Source of the DNA: Nitrosomonadaceae bacterium
Lineage (GTDB): Bacteria > Pseudomonadota > Gammaproteobacteria > Burkholderiales > Usitatibacteraceae
NCBI GenBank assembly: GCA_021300055.1
Contig: JAJTHU010000035.1
Coordinates: 1 to 51,750, forward strand
DNA: 51,750 nucleotides
Reading direction: 5' to 3'
A model generated the notes under the pieces. The model was not told where the DNA came from. It searched no databases and worked only from the letters and a program-made list of their open reading frames with translations. The translations under genes and the position numbers were made by a program. Below, piece after piece: positions 43,630 through 51,750 of this stretch (the stretch's first letter is position 1; every line of letters begins with the position of its first letter).

Positions 43630-44282
43630 AGCGCCTCGAGTATGGGCCAACCGCGCTCACGCGCCACCGCGCGCAACCGCGTATCGGGTGAAACGACTAC
43701 TGGGTGAGTAACGCGCTGCAAGAGAGGCAAATCATTAAACGAGTCGCTGTAAAACCAGCTGCGTCGGAAGCTCTCGATGGTTTTGCCCGTCTCGGCGAGC
43801 CACGCTTCGACACGCTGAATCTTCCCTTCACGAAAACACATAACGCCTGTTGGGGCGCCCGTGTAACGACCATCGATTTTTTCCGCTTCGCTGCCGATCA
43901 GCATTTCGACGCCAAGGCGACGGGCGATTGGGCGCGTCACAAAGGTGTTCGTCGCCGTCACGATGGCGCTCAGGTCGTCAGCATGCCGCTTCACCAATTC
44001 GACGGCACCGGGCGTGATCATGGCGTCAATCTTGGCGAGCATGAAGCGACGGTGCAGCCCCTCTAACTCGGCGTCCGTTTTTCCCGCAATGGTTGCCAAC
44101 GCGAAGCGCAAGTAAGCGTCGAAGTCGATGGTGCCGTCTTTGTACTGCTCCCAAAATGCATTGTTGCGGCGCGTATGCTCGGCAGCGTCAACTAGGCCCT
44201 CGTCCGCTAGGAATTGCCCCCACGCGTGGTCGCTATCGCCATTTAGGAGTGTGTTGTCGAGGTCGAAAAGCGCAAGGTCCAT
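43626..44282 (-). CDS. HAD-superfamily hydrolase, subfamily IB
   Basis: This is a 218-residue HAD phosphatase. The nucleophile motif is FDLDNTLL, with D7 and D9, then a small helical cap, motif II near VTATNTF, and motif IV in SDSFNDLPLL carrying the metal-binding Asp pair. It matches the PSP-like IB group; some relatives act on phosphoserine, others on histidinol phosphate, so the substrate is unclear. It lies 12 bases downstream of hda and overlaps pcnB by four bases, giving a chain of overlapping genes. Confidence 0.88.
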   Translation of the reverse strand: MDLALFDLDNTLLNGDSDHAWGQFLADEGLVDAAEHTRRNNAFWEQYKDGTIDFDAYLRFALATIAGKTDAELEGLHRRFMLAKIDAMITPGAVELVKRHADDLSAIVTATNTFVTRPIARRLGVEMLIGSEAEKIDGRYTGAPTGVMCFREGKIQRVEAWLAETGKTIESFRRSWFYSDSFNDLPLLQRVTHPVVVSPDTRLRAVARERGWPILEAL

Positions 44283-44294
44283 CAGCGGGAATAC

Positions 44295-44912
44295 CTAAAT
44301 CAAATTGGGCTGCGGCATTTGCTTGAGCAGTGGCAGCGTGATTTCTCTGCCTGTTTCAAGCGAGTATCGGTCGAGTGCATCGAGGGTCGCAATCAAAGAT
44401 GGCATGTCGCGGCGCGAGTGCCGCAACAAGTACGCCACGACATCCTCATGCAGACGGAAGGCACGCGATGCGGCATGCGAACGCAACGCTGCTGCCTTCT
44501 CGTCGTCGGTCAGTGACTGAATCTGAAACACCAATCCGCTGCCAAGGCGACTACTCAACTCTGGCCGCAGCGGCAAAGCACGCGGCGCGGTGTCACCCGC
44601 GACTACCACTGCCGAATCCGACAAAAGAGCGCGCTCGTTGATTGCATTGAATAAACCAACCTGCGCCGCATCGTCCAAACGCTGCACGTTATCTTGGAGC
44701 AAAACGTTTGCGTCAGACCCGCGCATGGCTTCGATCAGGTGCGTTTTGCCGGCACCGGAGCTCCCCCATAGGTAGATCACTTTCGCGGGCTGCGGCGACA
44801 CGCCACTCGCAGCGTACAGAAGCGCGGCGAGCGCCTCTCCATTCCGACCCGCCACAAAATTGGCGAAGCTCGGCTGCGGTGGCGGGACAATTTCGAGAAC
44901 AAGCTGTTTCAC
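44295..44912 (-). CDS. hda: DnaA regulatory inactivator Hda
   Basis: Hda binds the sliding clamp and DnaA to trigger hydrolysis of DnaA-bound ATP after replication starts. The GTG at 44912 gives a 205-residue protein. The N-terminus MKQLVLEIVPP contains a clamp-binding QLxLx[IL] motif at residues 3-8. The AAA+ P-loop is WGSSGAGKTHLIEAM and a Walker B-like QDNVQRLDD follows; the sensor region ELSSRLGSG is conserved. A TATAAT at 44919-44924 would place the RNA start at the GTG itself, so the mRNA could be leaderless. It heads the operon with pcnB and folK. Confidence 0.88.
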   Translation of the reverse strand: MKQLVLEIVPPPQPSFANFVAGRNGEALAALLYAASGVSPQPAKVIYLWGSSGAGKTHLIEAMRGSDANVLLQDNVQRLDDAAQVGLFNAINERALLSDSAVVVAGDTAPRALPLRPELSSRLGSGLVFQIQSLTDDEKAAALRSHAASRAFRLHEDVVAYLLRHSRRDMPSLIATLDALDRYSLETGREITLPLLKQMPQPNLI

Positions 44913-44918
44913 GCAAAG

Positions 44919-44924
44919 ATTATA
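44919..44924 (-). promoter_or_regulatory. hda: Candidate -10 box for a leaderless hda operon transcript
   Basis: A perfect minus-strand TATAAT ends seven bases before the GTG of hda, so position +1 falls on or next to the start codon. No ribosome-binding site precedes the GTG and no other in-frame start lies between it and the upstream terminator hairpin. The -35 region (near TCAAGA) is weak. Confidence 0.5.
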
Positions 44925-44983
44925 AGGGTCGAAGGTGTATGTCTTGACCCGAGCGCCTGTGTGTTGCCGGGACCCACAAAAGC

Positions 44984-45009
44984 AAAACGGCCGGTTACCC
45001 GGCCGTTTT
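44984..45009. terminator. Bidirectional terminator between hda and the TonB receptor
   Basis: AAAACGGCCGG (44984-44994) and CCGGCCGTTTT (44999-45009) form an 11-base-pair stem with a TTAC loop, then GTCTT on plus and GCTTTT on minus. It lies 22 bases after the receptor stop and should end that gene. Confidence 0.85.
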
Positions 45010-45031
45010 GTCTTGCTGCATCCGCTTGGAA

Positions 45032-48000
45032 TTAGAACTCGTAGCGGAAGGTAACTTGCATCTGCCACTGCGACTCGAGGCGGACTTGACGCGTCTGGAA
45101 GTCGGTTACACCAGCGTTACGCAGCGCGTAGATGTAACGGCCCTGTGGATCGATACCAACGTAGTTCACGAAATTACGCGTTGACGGGAACGCGATTTCG
45201 TTGATCTGGCCCCAACGCTTGTTCATTAGGTTGAGAACGTTGAAGATATCGACCGAGATCACTGACTTGTGCTCTTTTACGAAGCCAGGCAACTCTTGGG
45301 TAACACGCATATCGAGCGTGTTGGTCCATGGGTTGAACGAGTCGTTGCGGCTGACAACCCCACCACGGGTCTTGATCCCGGTGTTGTTGACGATCTGCCA
45401 GAACGCATCCTCGTTGGTACGGCTGGTTGGCGTATCGCCCAAGAACACAACTTCACCCGAGCCTGGGCCACGTGGGATGTACATCAAGTCGTTGCCACTG
45501 ACGCCATCACCGTTCATGTCGTTACTGTAAACCCAGCTGTATGGCTTACCACGACGACCTTCAGCAAAGAAGCCGACGCGCGTCTTGTACTTGCCGAAGA
45601 AAGCGCGTTCCCACATCAACGAACCATTGATCCGGTCTTTGATGAGGTAGTTGGAATTCGAGGCAACGTCTTCGTTAGCGTTGAAGACGGCATTGTTCAG
45701 CCAGTTCGAGTTCGAGACCGACGAGGTCAGCGGGTTAACTTCTTTCGAGGTCGTGTAGGTGTAAGCCAACGACCAGCTCCAGCCCTTCATCATCGGGCGG
45801 CTCAACGCCACCGTTGCTTGGTTGCCGCCACCCTTCTTCGTTTCAGATGCCAGCAATACGTTCGCGAAGTTCGGGTTGCTCAGAGAGCGTGAGCGGAAGC
45901 CCGTACAGGTACCGGTGGTGATCGTGCCGCCCGTTGCGGTCCAGCAAGCAGGGTTGTAGCCTTGATCCGTCCAGTACATCTGGCGACCATCAGCACCGCT
46001 ACGCGTTGGCGCACCGAGGTTCAGGTGCTGGTAGTAGATACCAGAGTTTGTCTTGGTGTAGAGCCACTCGACGCTCGCAACCATTCCCCACCATGGGAGT
46101 TGGTGCTCGAACGCAATATTGGCTTTCCACACCGACGGTTGACCCATCCCCTTCTGAATGAAGTCGACGTTCGCAGCAGGCGGGTTAGCCGTCAGCGTTG
46201 GCTGTGCATCCGGGTTCATGCTGAACAATCCGCCCGTGGTTGGGCAAGCTGAGAAGCTACCGCCGCAACCGATAAAGCGCGTTGCGATACCAGTGTTCGA
46301 GTAGGGATTGGACAGCCACACGTTAGCAGCAGCACCTTGGAACAAACCGAAGCCACCGCGTACTTGCATCGGACGCTTGGTATCAAACGTGTAGTTGAAG
46401 CCAAAGCGCGGCTGAATGAGGTTTTCACCATCGATAGTGACGCTGTTATCCAAACCAAAACCACCGGAGTTTCTGGTGGTGCCCGAGCCGGCGACGAGCG
46501 GCGCGGCGGCGGCGGCGTTGAACAGCGGCTTGGTGCCGATCTTCGGCGCGTCTAGGCGCACACCAAACATCAAGGTGAGGTTCTTGTTGACGCTCCAGGT
46601 GTCTTGAATGAAGGCCCCGATGTTGTCGAGCTTCCAACGTGCGACACCGTCATTGAGCGTACGACCCGTTGCAGGCACTTGAACTTGGTAGAACGAAGGA
46701 CGACCAATTCGGAAGTTCTCGAGAACGGCAGCTTGGACCTGGTCAGCAGTCGCCGTGCCACAGTTAATCGCGCCGAACGAATAGGTGTAGGTCGCGCTAC
46801 TGTTTACGCAACTAAACGTGTACTGACCAAAAACGTCTTGCAAGAACGCGTTGTAAACGTCATTGCTGGCGAAGTCTGCACCAAACTTGACTTCGTGATC
46901 CTTCAAGAACAAGGTACCGCCTGCATAGGCATCCCAAGTCTTGGTGTCGAGTTGGTTGAATTGACGGCTGCGCTCGGTACCAAATACCAACGAGCGGGTA
47001 CCGGCCTGAGCGACTGCTCCAACTGGAAGTGCACCCGTAAAGCTGAGTGTGACCTGTGGCAGACGCGAGGGCACGCGGTGATTCAGCGCTGAGTCACGCT
47101 TGGAGACCTTGAATTCAGTGCTGAACTTGTCGGACCAATCAGAGAACAACTGTGCAACGGTGGTCTCGATCGACTTGACTTCCGAGCGCTGGTTTGACGC
47201 CAACCCCAACGACGTTGCGTTGATTGCCACGTAGATCGGCTCGAACTGCTCGGTCTTGTTGTAGCGAACGCTTGCGCGATGACGATCACTGATATTCCAG
47301 TCGATCTTGGCCGTCAAATCTTCAACGGACAGCGGCGCCGCGGTGATGTTTTCAGAGCCGATATCGGTACGGTAGACAGATTGCGCAATTTGTTGCGCAC
47401 CCGAAATGGCCGAGGGCTGGATGCCAACGTTTACGAAACCGCTACCGATTGGACCGAACGCGGGCTGCGCACGCGTAGACGTGAGTTCTTCGTAAGCAAC
47501 GAAGAAGAACAGTTTGTCCTTGATGATCGGGCCACCAAGCGTGATACCGCGCGTTTCCTCTTCAAACGGTACACGCGGCGTCCAGACACCCGTCTGGCGG
47601 TTGAAGTTCTGGTTGTTGACGATCTTGTCGTCGCGATACACGCTATATACGCTACCCTTGAAGTCGTTGGTGCCCGACTTGGTGACCGCGTTGATGTTCA
47701 CGCCCGTGTACCCCTTTTGGGTCACGTCGTAGTTCGAAACGTTTACCTGCACCGACTGAATCGCGTCGATCGAGATCGGCTGCTTCAGCGTTGGGAGGTT
47801 GTTCGCCTCAAGACCAAACGTGTCGCTGATATTGACACCATCAACGGTCACCGAGTTGTAGCGGCTATTCTGGCCGCCCAACGAGATCTCACCGCGCTCC
47901 TTGTCGGTTTGCGAGAGGCGAGGATCATTACGAGCGTAGTCCTGCAGATTGCGGTTGATCGACCCGAAAGCTTCGAGTTCTTGGCGGCCGATGTTGGTAC

Positions 48001-48415
48001 TCGTGCCCATTGCGGTCTTGCTGAATGCGTCGGAAATCGCCGTTGCCGCGACTTCAATTTTTTCGACTTTCTTGCCGAGCGTTGCATCTAGCACGGCCGA
48101 TTCCGCCAACACCAAGAAAACGTTTTCGCGCTTCTCGGTGACGCCGTCTTTGGTGATCGTGATCGTGTAAGGACCGCCGACACGCAAACCGCGCGCGGAG
48201 TAGCGCCCTTCAGCATCGGTCGTAGTGTTTGTAACCGAGCCCGATTCAACGTGCACGATCCGAACTTGTGCGCCGGTGACCGCTTTGCCATCTACGGCAG
48301 TGACGCGACCACCTAGACCGGACGTAGTGTTCTGTGCCATCGCCGGAACCGCGCCAATTGCGAGCGCGACACACAGCGCAATCTTGGAGATGCGCATACG
48401 CTGGGGAGTATTCAT
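45032..48415 (-). CDS. TonB-dependent outer-membrane receptor, Oar-like
   Basis: This is an outer-membrane active-transport receptor of 1127 residues. The signal peptide ends after AMA at residues 25-27. A carboxypeptidase-regulatory (Ig-like) domain follows at about 33-95 (GGRVTAVDGKAVTGAQVRI), then a plug domain containing NRNLQDYARNDPRLSQ and SVTVDGVNISDTFGLEAN, and a 22-strand barrel ending in VTFRYEF with a C-terminal Phe recognised by the BAM machinery. Oar-type receptors of this size are linked to peptide or protein uptake. The ATG at 48415 has a GAGG site. The 418 bases upstream hold a palindrome but no gene. Confidence 0.92.
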   Translation of the reverse strand: MNTPQRMRISKIALCVALAIGAVPAMAQNTTSGLGGRVTAVDGKAVTGAQVRIVHVESGSVTNTTTDAEGRYSARGLRVGGPYTITITKDGVTEKRENVFLVLAESAVLDATLGKKVEKIEVAATAISDAFSKTAMGTSTNIGRQELEAFGSINRNLQDYARNDPRLSQTDKERGEISLGGQNSRYNSVTVDGVNISDTFGLEANNLPTLKQPISIDAIQSVQVNVSNYDVTQKGYTGVNINAVTKSGTNDFKGSVYSVYRDDKIVNNQNFNRQTGVWTPRVPFEEETRGITLGGPIIKDKLFFFVAYEELTSTRAQPAFGPIGSGFVNVGIQPSAISGAQQIAQSVYRTDIGSENITAAPLSVEDLTAKIDWNISDRHRASVRYNKTEQFEPIYVAINATSLGLASNQRSEVKSIETTVAQLFSDWSDKFSTEFKVSKRDSALNHRVPSRLPQVTLSFTGALPVGAVAQAGTRSLVFGTERSRQFNQLDTKTWDAYAGGTLFLKDHEVKFGADFASNDVYNAFLQDVFGQYTFSCVNSSATYTYSFGAINCGTATADQVQAAVLENFRIGRPSFYQVQVPATGRTLNDGVARWKLDNIGAFIQDTWSVNKNLTLMFGVRLDAPKIGTKPLFNAAAAAPLVAGSGTTRNSGGFGLDNSVTIDGENLIQPRFGFNYTFDTKRPMQVRGGFGLFQGAAANVWLSNPYSNTGIATRFIGCGGSFSACPTTGGLFSMNPDAQPTLTANPPAANVDFIQKGMGQPSVWKANIAFEHQLPWWGMVASVEWLYTKTNSGIYYQHLNLGAPTRSGADGRQMYWTDQGYNPACWTATGGTITTGTCTGFRSRSLSNPNFANVLLASETKKGGGNQATVALSRPMMKGWSWSLAYTYTTSKEVNPLTSSVSNSNWLNNAVFNANEDVASNSNYLIKDRINGSLMWERAFFGKYKTRVGFFAEGRRGKPYSWVYSNDMNGDGVSGNDLMYIPRGPGSGEVVFLGDTPTSRTNEDAFWQIVNNTGIKTRGGVVSRNDSFNPWTNTLDMRVTQELPGFVKEHKSVISVDIFNVLNLMNKRWGQINEIAFPSTRNFVNYVGIDPQGRYIYALRNAGVTDFQTRQVRLESQWQMQVTFRYEF

Positions 48416-48833
48416 GGTTTGGAGCCTCAGTGAGGTAGGGAGAGGTGAGAAAGCTGACCGCTTGAGCGAGCACCGCGTGAGAGGCGTCGCCCACATGCAT
48501 AGAAGATTGAGGCAAGCACTGCGCAAGGGCCAACGGACTAGCCTAAACGGCACCCGCTTGAGGGTGCGCCAAACCAGCGAGCGCTTGCATGAAAACTACA
48601 AAATTACAGCGGGGAATTATGACGGATTCGAGACAGCAAGGAAATGCGCCCACCCGCAAAAGTCTTTTGCACTCAATGATTTAATCAGTCAAAACAGACC
48701 TTTATCGAGGCTTGTTCACAACCAACCTAAGCCGCGCTGCACGCGATTGAGGGGTGCAAAGACGTGTCACGTTGCGAGAATGCAACACTGCACAAATCCG
48801 CACTAGGCGATCGGTTCGGAGACCGCTTACCGG
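48416..48833. other. Non-coding interval upstream of the TonB receptor
   Basis: This 418-base interval lies between the nucleotidase stop and the receptor start, both on the minus strand. It is A+T-rich near 48590-48720. I see a palindrome at 48656-48670 (listed separately) and a short hairpin GACCG-CTTAC-CGGTC (48821-48835) at the nucleotidase end. I see no coding gene and could not fix a promoter. It probably carries the receptor promoter and its control sites. Confidence 0.5.
48656..48670. promoter_or_regulatory. Palindromic operator candidate upstream of the TonB receptor
   Basis: GCAAAAG (48656-48662) and CTTTTGC (48664-48670) are perfect inverted arms separated by one base. The 15-base element sits about 240 bases before the receptor ATG in an A+T-rich stretch. 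Such a short-spaced palindrome fits a dimeric regulator site, but the regulator is unknown. Confidence 0.4.
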
Positions 48834-50627
48834 TCAATTTAGTCGAGCAATCCTCGTGCCCGGCATGGGCGGCTCGTACGGCGCTTTCGCAGATCGCGCA
48901 CCGAGGTACTCGACCAACGCTTCGAGATCTTGCACACTGACCTGTCGATCGGTGCCCTCTGTGAACACGGTGAACCCGTCGCCGCCGCCTGCGATGAAAC
49001 TGTTCATCCCAACACGGTACTGTAGATCGTCACGAATGGCGACCCCGTTTAGCTTAAGCGAGCCCGGAACCACGCGATCACCTCGTGGCCGAGAGGCATC
49101 CCACGCGTAGCTAAAGCCAGCCGATACACCCAGGAACAAGCGGCGTTCACCCGGCGTCAAGCCCCATTGCTGCTGCTCAAGCACGCGCTTTAGCTGTGCG
49201 CCAGTGAGGTTCATGACCACAAGGTCGTTCTGAAAGGGTTGCGAGGCGAACAGCATTCCGTAGGTAACGCCGCCATTCGCATCCGGCACCAGCGGTGCCC
49301 GCACACTACTTGCGTTGTTGAACGCGATCACCGCGCCACCCCGCTCTGGACTCGCCGTAGCGGCCAACTGTGCATCAACGATCAGGTTGCCCAGCGCTGA
49401 TTCGCCGCCGGGCGTCGCAACCGTGCTGAGCTCTCGGCTCACACGCGCAACGACGCGTTTTTCTCGTGGCTCACCCAGCGCGATGTAGCGCTGCAAAAAA
49501 TCGGTCAGCTTTGGATCCTTTGGGCCATCCGGGCTGACGATCAAATTCTTGGCACGCTTCGAGACCACGTCACGAGATGTGCGATCAATTTGCAGATCGA
49601 TTTCCGTTAGCAGCGTGCCGAAACTACCCGCGCTTGTGACGAGCTTGTTGTTTATCTCGCAGATGTAAAAGCGATGCGTGTGGCCAGTCACCACAACATC
49701 GACTGACGGGTCGAGGCGCTCGACAATTCCTCGAACGGGGCCTCTGAAGTTGACGCACTCGTTGATGCCGCCGCTTTGCTCTCCCCCCTCATGCACCACC
49801 ACCACAATTGTCTCGATGCCCTGTTTCTTCAGTTCGGGCACGAGGCGGTTGGTCGTTTCTACCTCGTCCTCAAAGACCATGCCTGCCGTACCGCCGGGCC
49901 GCACGAGGGTCGGTGTGTTCTTAAGGGTCATGCCAATGAAACCAACCTTCAAACCCTCAAATTCGCGCACCGCGACGGCAGGAAACAGCGTGGTGCCCGT
50001 GGCCGCCTCGACGACGTTAGCGGCCAGCACCGAGAACTTGGCGCCCGCATAGGGCGGACGGCCTTGGCAATCGGGCCTCCCCGAGCTATCCGGCGCACAA
50101 CCACCCGCGACCAGTCGCCGCAAGTGCGCGACACCATAATCGAATTCGTGGTTGCCAACGGCGTGAATGTCGAGGCCAATGAGGTTCATTGCCTCGATGG
50201 TTGGCTCGTCCTTAAACAGTGCTGAGAGCAGCGGCGTTGCGCCGACCATGTCACCCGCCGAGACGACGGCGGTATTGCGATTACCCGCGCGTAGCGTATT
50301 CACTAGCGCCGCGAACTGCTCAACGCCTCCCGCGCGCTCAAAGCGTAGCCCAGTCGATTGCGTCGCATCAGGCACTGGCACTCGCAAGTTTGGGGTGCGC
50401 AAGTTGCCATGAAAGTCGTTGAAAGCCAGCAGCTTCACGCTCACCGGTCCGGTTGGCGCGGGTTGCGGCGGAGCGGGAACCCCCGCACAGCCAGCCAACA
50501 ACATCGCTAGGCTGACCAACACTCCGGCGCGCGCGGCGATTCTCGGCGAGCGCAGTCGCTCGGACGGACGCGAAACGGAAGCCCCGCCCCTACGGGACTG
50601 CGGAGCAGAAAAGTAGCGTTTGGACAT
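48834..50627 (-). CDS. 5'-nucleotidase/2',3'-cyclic phosphodiesterase-like lipoprotein
   Basis: This metallophosphatase of 597 residues probably acts outside the cytoplasm, hydrolysing nucleotides to nucleosides. A lipobox LAGC places the acylated C47 after a long basic n-region of about 35 residues. The metal motifs are LLAFNDFHGNL, SAGDMVG, GNHEFDYG, VVHEGGEQ and VTGHTH. The C-terminal nucleotidase domain contains NNASSVRAP and GGGDGFTVF. A divergent CNT nucleoside transporter lies 212 bases away, suggesting uptake of the nucleosides released. Substrate preference (5'-nucleotides, cyclic nucleotides or UDP-sugars) cannot be told from sequence. The ATG at 50627 is the only start giving the full lipobox leader. 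Confidence 0.9.
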   Translation of the reverse strand: MSKRYFSAPQSRRGGASVSRPSERLRSPRIAARAGVLVSLAMLLAGCAGVPAPPQPAPTGPVSVKLLAFNDFHGNLRTPNLRVPVPDATQSTGLRFERAGGVEQFAALVNTLRAGNRNTAVVSAGDMVGATPLLSALFKDEPTIEAMNLIGLDIHAVGNHEFDYGVAHLRRLVAGGCAPDSSGRPDCQGRPPYAGAKFSVLAANVVEAATGTTLFPAVAVREFEGLKVGFIGMTLKNTPTLVRPGGTAGMVFEDEVETTNRLVPELKKQGIETIVVVVHEGGEQSGGINECVNFRGPVRGIVERLDPSVDVVVTGHTHRFYICEINNKLVTSAGSFGTLLTEIDLQIDRTSRDVVSKRAKNLIVSPDGPKDPKLTDFLQRYIALGEPREKRVVARVSRELSTVATPGGESALGNLIVDAQLAATASPERGGAVIAFNNASSVRAPLVPDANGGVTYGMLFASQPFQNDLVVMNLTGAQLKRVLEQQQWGLTPGERRLFLGVSAGFSYAWDASRPRGDRVVPGSLKLNGVAIRDDLQYRVGMNSFIAGGGDGFTVFTEGTDRQVSVQDLEALVEYLGARSAKAPYEPPMPGTRIARLN

Positions 50628-50839
50628 GTCGATAGCTTTGCGGGAGGACGGTGACGCGTGACTTTACCGCGACCCAACAGCATACAGCGGGTATCATCGC
50701 AACTTCGTATTTCTTGCCGACGTCGGCAGCCGCTCAGTCGCCCAGCCGCAGCCTGCCCCTCTCCTGCGCAAGCGTCGCTCGCTGCACCGCATTGCGCAAA
50801 TTCATCCCTCAAGCCATCTCGAATAACAAGGACTGTCGA

Positions 50840-51750
50840 ATGCTGATTCTGCAAAGCCTGTTGGGTTTCGTCGTGCTGTATGCATTTGCTTGGGCGCTTT
50901 CCGAGCGCCGACAGGCCGTGCAGTGGCGTACCGTTGTGGGTGCAATCGGATTGCAGTTGATTCTGTTCCTCCTGATGTTCAAGTTCCCATACTTCAAAGA
51001 AGTCGCCTCATTGCTCAACGAGGCGCTAAACGGCATTGCCGCGGCCACGCGGGAGGGGACGAAGTTCGTGTTTGGCTTTGTCGGCGGCGCTGACGCACCG
51101 TTCGTCCTTAAGGAGGGAGAGCGCCAGCCATTTATCCTCGCGACGCAGGCGCTGCCACTTGTTATCGTGGTCTCAGCGCTGTCGTCAGTGTTGTTCTACT
51201 GGATGATTCTCCCAATCGTCGTCAACGCTTTTTCGTGGGTACTGAAGAAGACACTAGGCGTTGGCGGTGCGATCGGCGTGTCGACTGCAGCGAACATTTT
51301 TCTTGGCACCGTTGAAGCCCCGCTGGTCATCAAGCCCTACATCGCAAGCCTCAGTCGCGGTGAGTTATTCATCACCATGAGCTGCGGGATGGCGGGTATC
51401 GCAGGCACCGTCATGGTGCTTTATGGCCTCATTCTTAAGCCAGTGATTCCCGACGCCATCGGCCATATTCTCATCGTATCGTTTATCTCCGCGCCCGCCG
51501 CGATCGCGTTTTCGGCGCTCATGGTTCCGCACGAAGGGCCGGTGACAGAGGGCATGATCACGACGCAACAACCCGTCTCGAGCACCATGGATGCGGTAAC
51601 GCAGGGCACAGTTGAAGGCGTATCGATCTTTATCAACATCGTGGCGATGCTGCTCGTGCTGACTGCATTGATTGCGCTGCTCAATACCCTGTTCGGCTTT
51701 TTGCCCGATGTCGGCGGCAAACCGCTGACACTCCAGGGTTTGTTCGGTTG
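50840..51750 (+). CDS. Concentrative nucleoside transporter (NupC/CNT family), cut by window edge
   Basis: The frame is open from the ATG at 50840, with an AAGGA site eight bases upstream, to the window end: 303 codons of an expected 400 or so. It starts LLGFVVLYAFAWALSERR and carries the CNT core GVSTAANIFLGTVEAPLVIKPY, which holds the nucleoside- and sodium- or proton-binding residues, then ELFITMSCGMAGIAGTVM. It is an inner-membrane symporter for nucleosides. It diverges from the 5'-nucleotidase lipoprotein, forming a likely salvage pair. The C-terminus is not seen. Confidence 0.93.
   Translation, partial: MLILQSLLGFVVLYAFAWALSERRQAVQWRTVVGAIGLQLILFLLMFKFPYFKEVASLLNEALNGIAAATREGTKFVFGFVGGADAPFVLKEGERQPFILATQALPLVIVVSALSSVLFYWMILPIVVNAFSWVLKKTLGVGGAIGVSTAANIFLGTVEAPLVIKPYIASLSRGELFITMSCGMAGIAGTVMVLYGLILKPVIPDAIGHILIVSFISAPAAIAFSALMVPHEGPVTEGMITTQQPVSSTMDAVTQGTVEGVSIFINIVAMLLVLTALIALLNTLFGFLPDVGGKPLTLQGLFG

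Noticed and set aside
47279..48091. A 270-codon open frame on the plus strand opposite the TonB receptor
   Set aside because: It is antisense to a well-supported receptor; its product has no recognisable domain and its composition follows from the receptor's third-codon G+C bias.

Overview
The window reads as a stretch of core chromosome from a betaproteobacterium, most likely Burkholderiales-like. The evidence is moderately high G+C, dense packing with many stop/start overlaps, and several gene orders typical of that class: trpS-scpA-scpB-rluB, septation protein A-yciI-bolA-parvulin, and hda-HAD-pcnB-folK-deoxynucleoside kinase-panC-panD. No phage, insertion sequence, integrase, CRISPR array or rRNA was seen. 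The genus cannot be named from sequence reading alone.

Layout. 1-1.35 kb: the end of a LysR-type regulator overlapping gluQ. 1.6-6.2 kb: an RND efflux adaptor and pump. 6.3-9.5 kb (minus): a membrane diguanylate cyclase, a gamma-glutamyltransferase and a small Cys-rich protein. 9.6-11.6 kb (minus): TctA and TctB membrane subunits without a TctC. 11.8-14.5 kb (plus): an EamA transporter, an Mpo1-like protein and prmB. 14.5-22.2 kb (minus): a long cluster of PHP-family RNase, yciO-like gene, M50 protease, trpS, scpA, scpB and an unusually tailed rluB. 22.3-25.9 kb (plus): an unknown gene, yciB, yciI, bolA, a periplasmic parvulin and a second unknown gene. 25.9-29.9 kb (minus): purL. 30-32.9 kb: a YgfX-like membrane gene divergent from ygfZ, then a GNAT acetyltransferase and ppa. 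33.1-35.1 kb: an HNH endonuclease, queA and tRNA-Leu(CAA). 35.3-39.6 kb (plus): a MacAB-like exporter with one adaptor, one ATPase and two permeases. 39.7-44.9 kb (minus): the hda-to-panD operon. 45-51.75 kb: an Oar-type TonB-dependent receptor, a 5'-nucleotidase lipoprotein and, divergently, a CNT nucleoside transporter cut by the window edge.

How the genes work together. Most are housekeeping: translation (gluQ, trpS, rluB, prmB, queA, tRNA-Leu), chromosome dynamics and replication control (scpAB, hda), purine, folate and pantothenate synthesis (purL, folK, panC, panD), and RNA turnover (pcnB, PHP RNase). The accessory functions are mainly transport: two tripartite efflux systems that both lack an outer-membrane channel here, the TctAB pair, and a possible nucleotide-scavenging group at the right edge.

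The least explained signal is a small family of intergenic hairpins. At least three clear copies and one degenerate copy share the core TGAAAACGCCCG and a T-rich loop. All lie in the same orientation just downstream of plus-strand genes. Other observations worth checking are a -10 box placed so that hda would be transcribed without a leader, a perfect palindrome upstream of the TonB receptor, and the long disordered tails and acidic insert of RluB.
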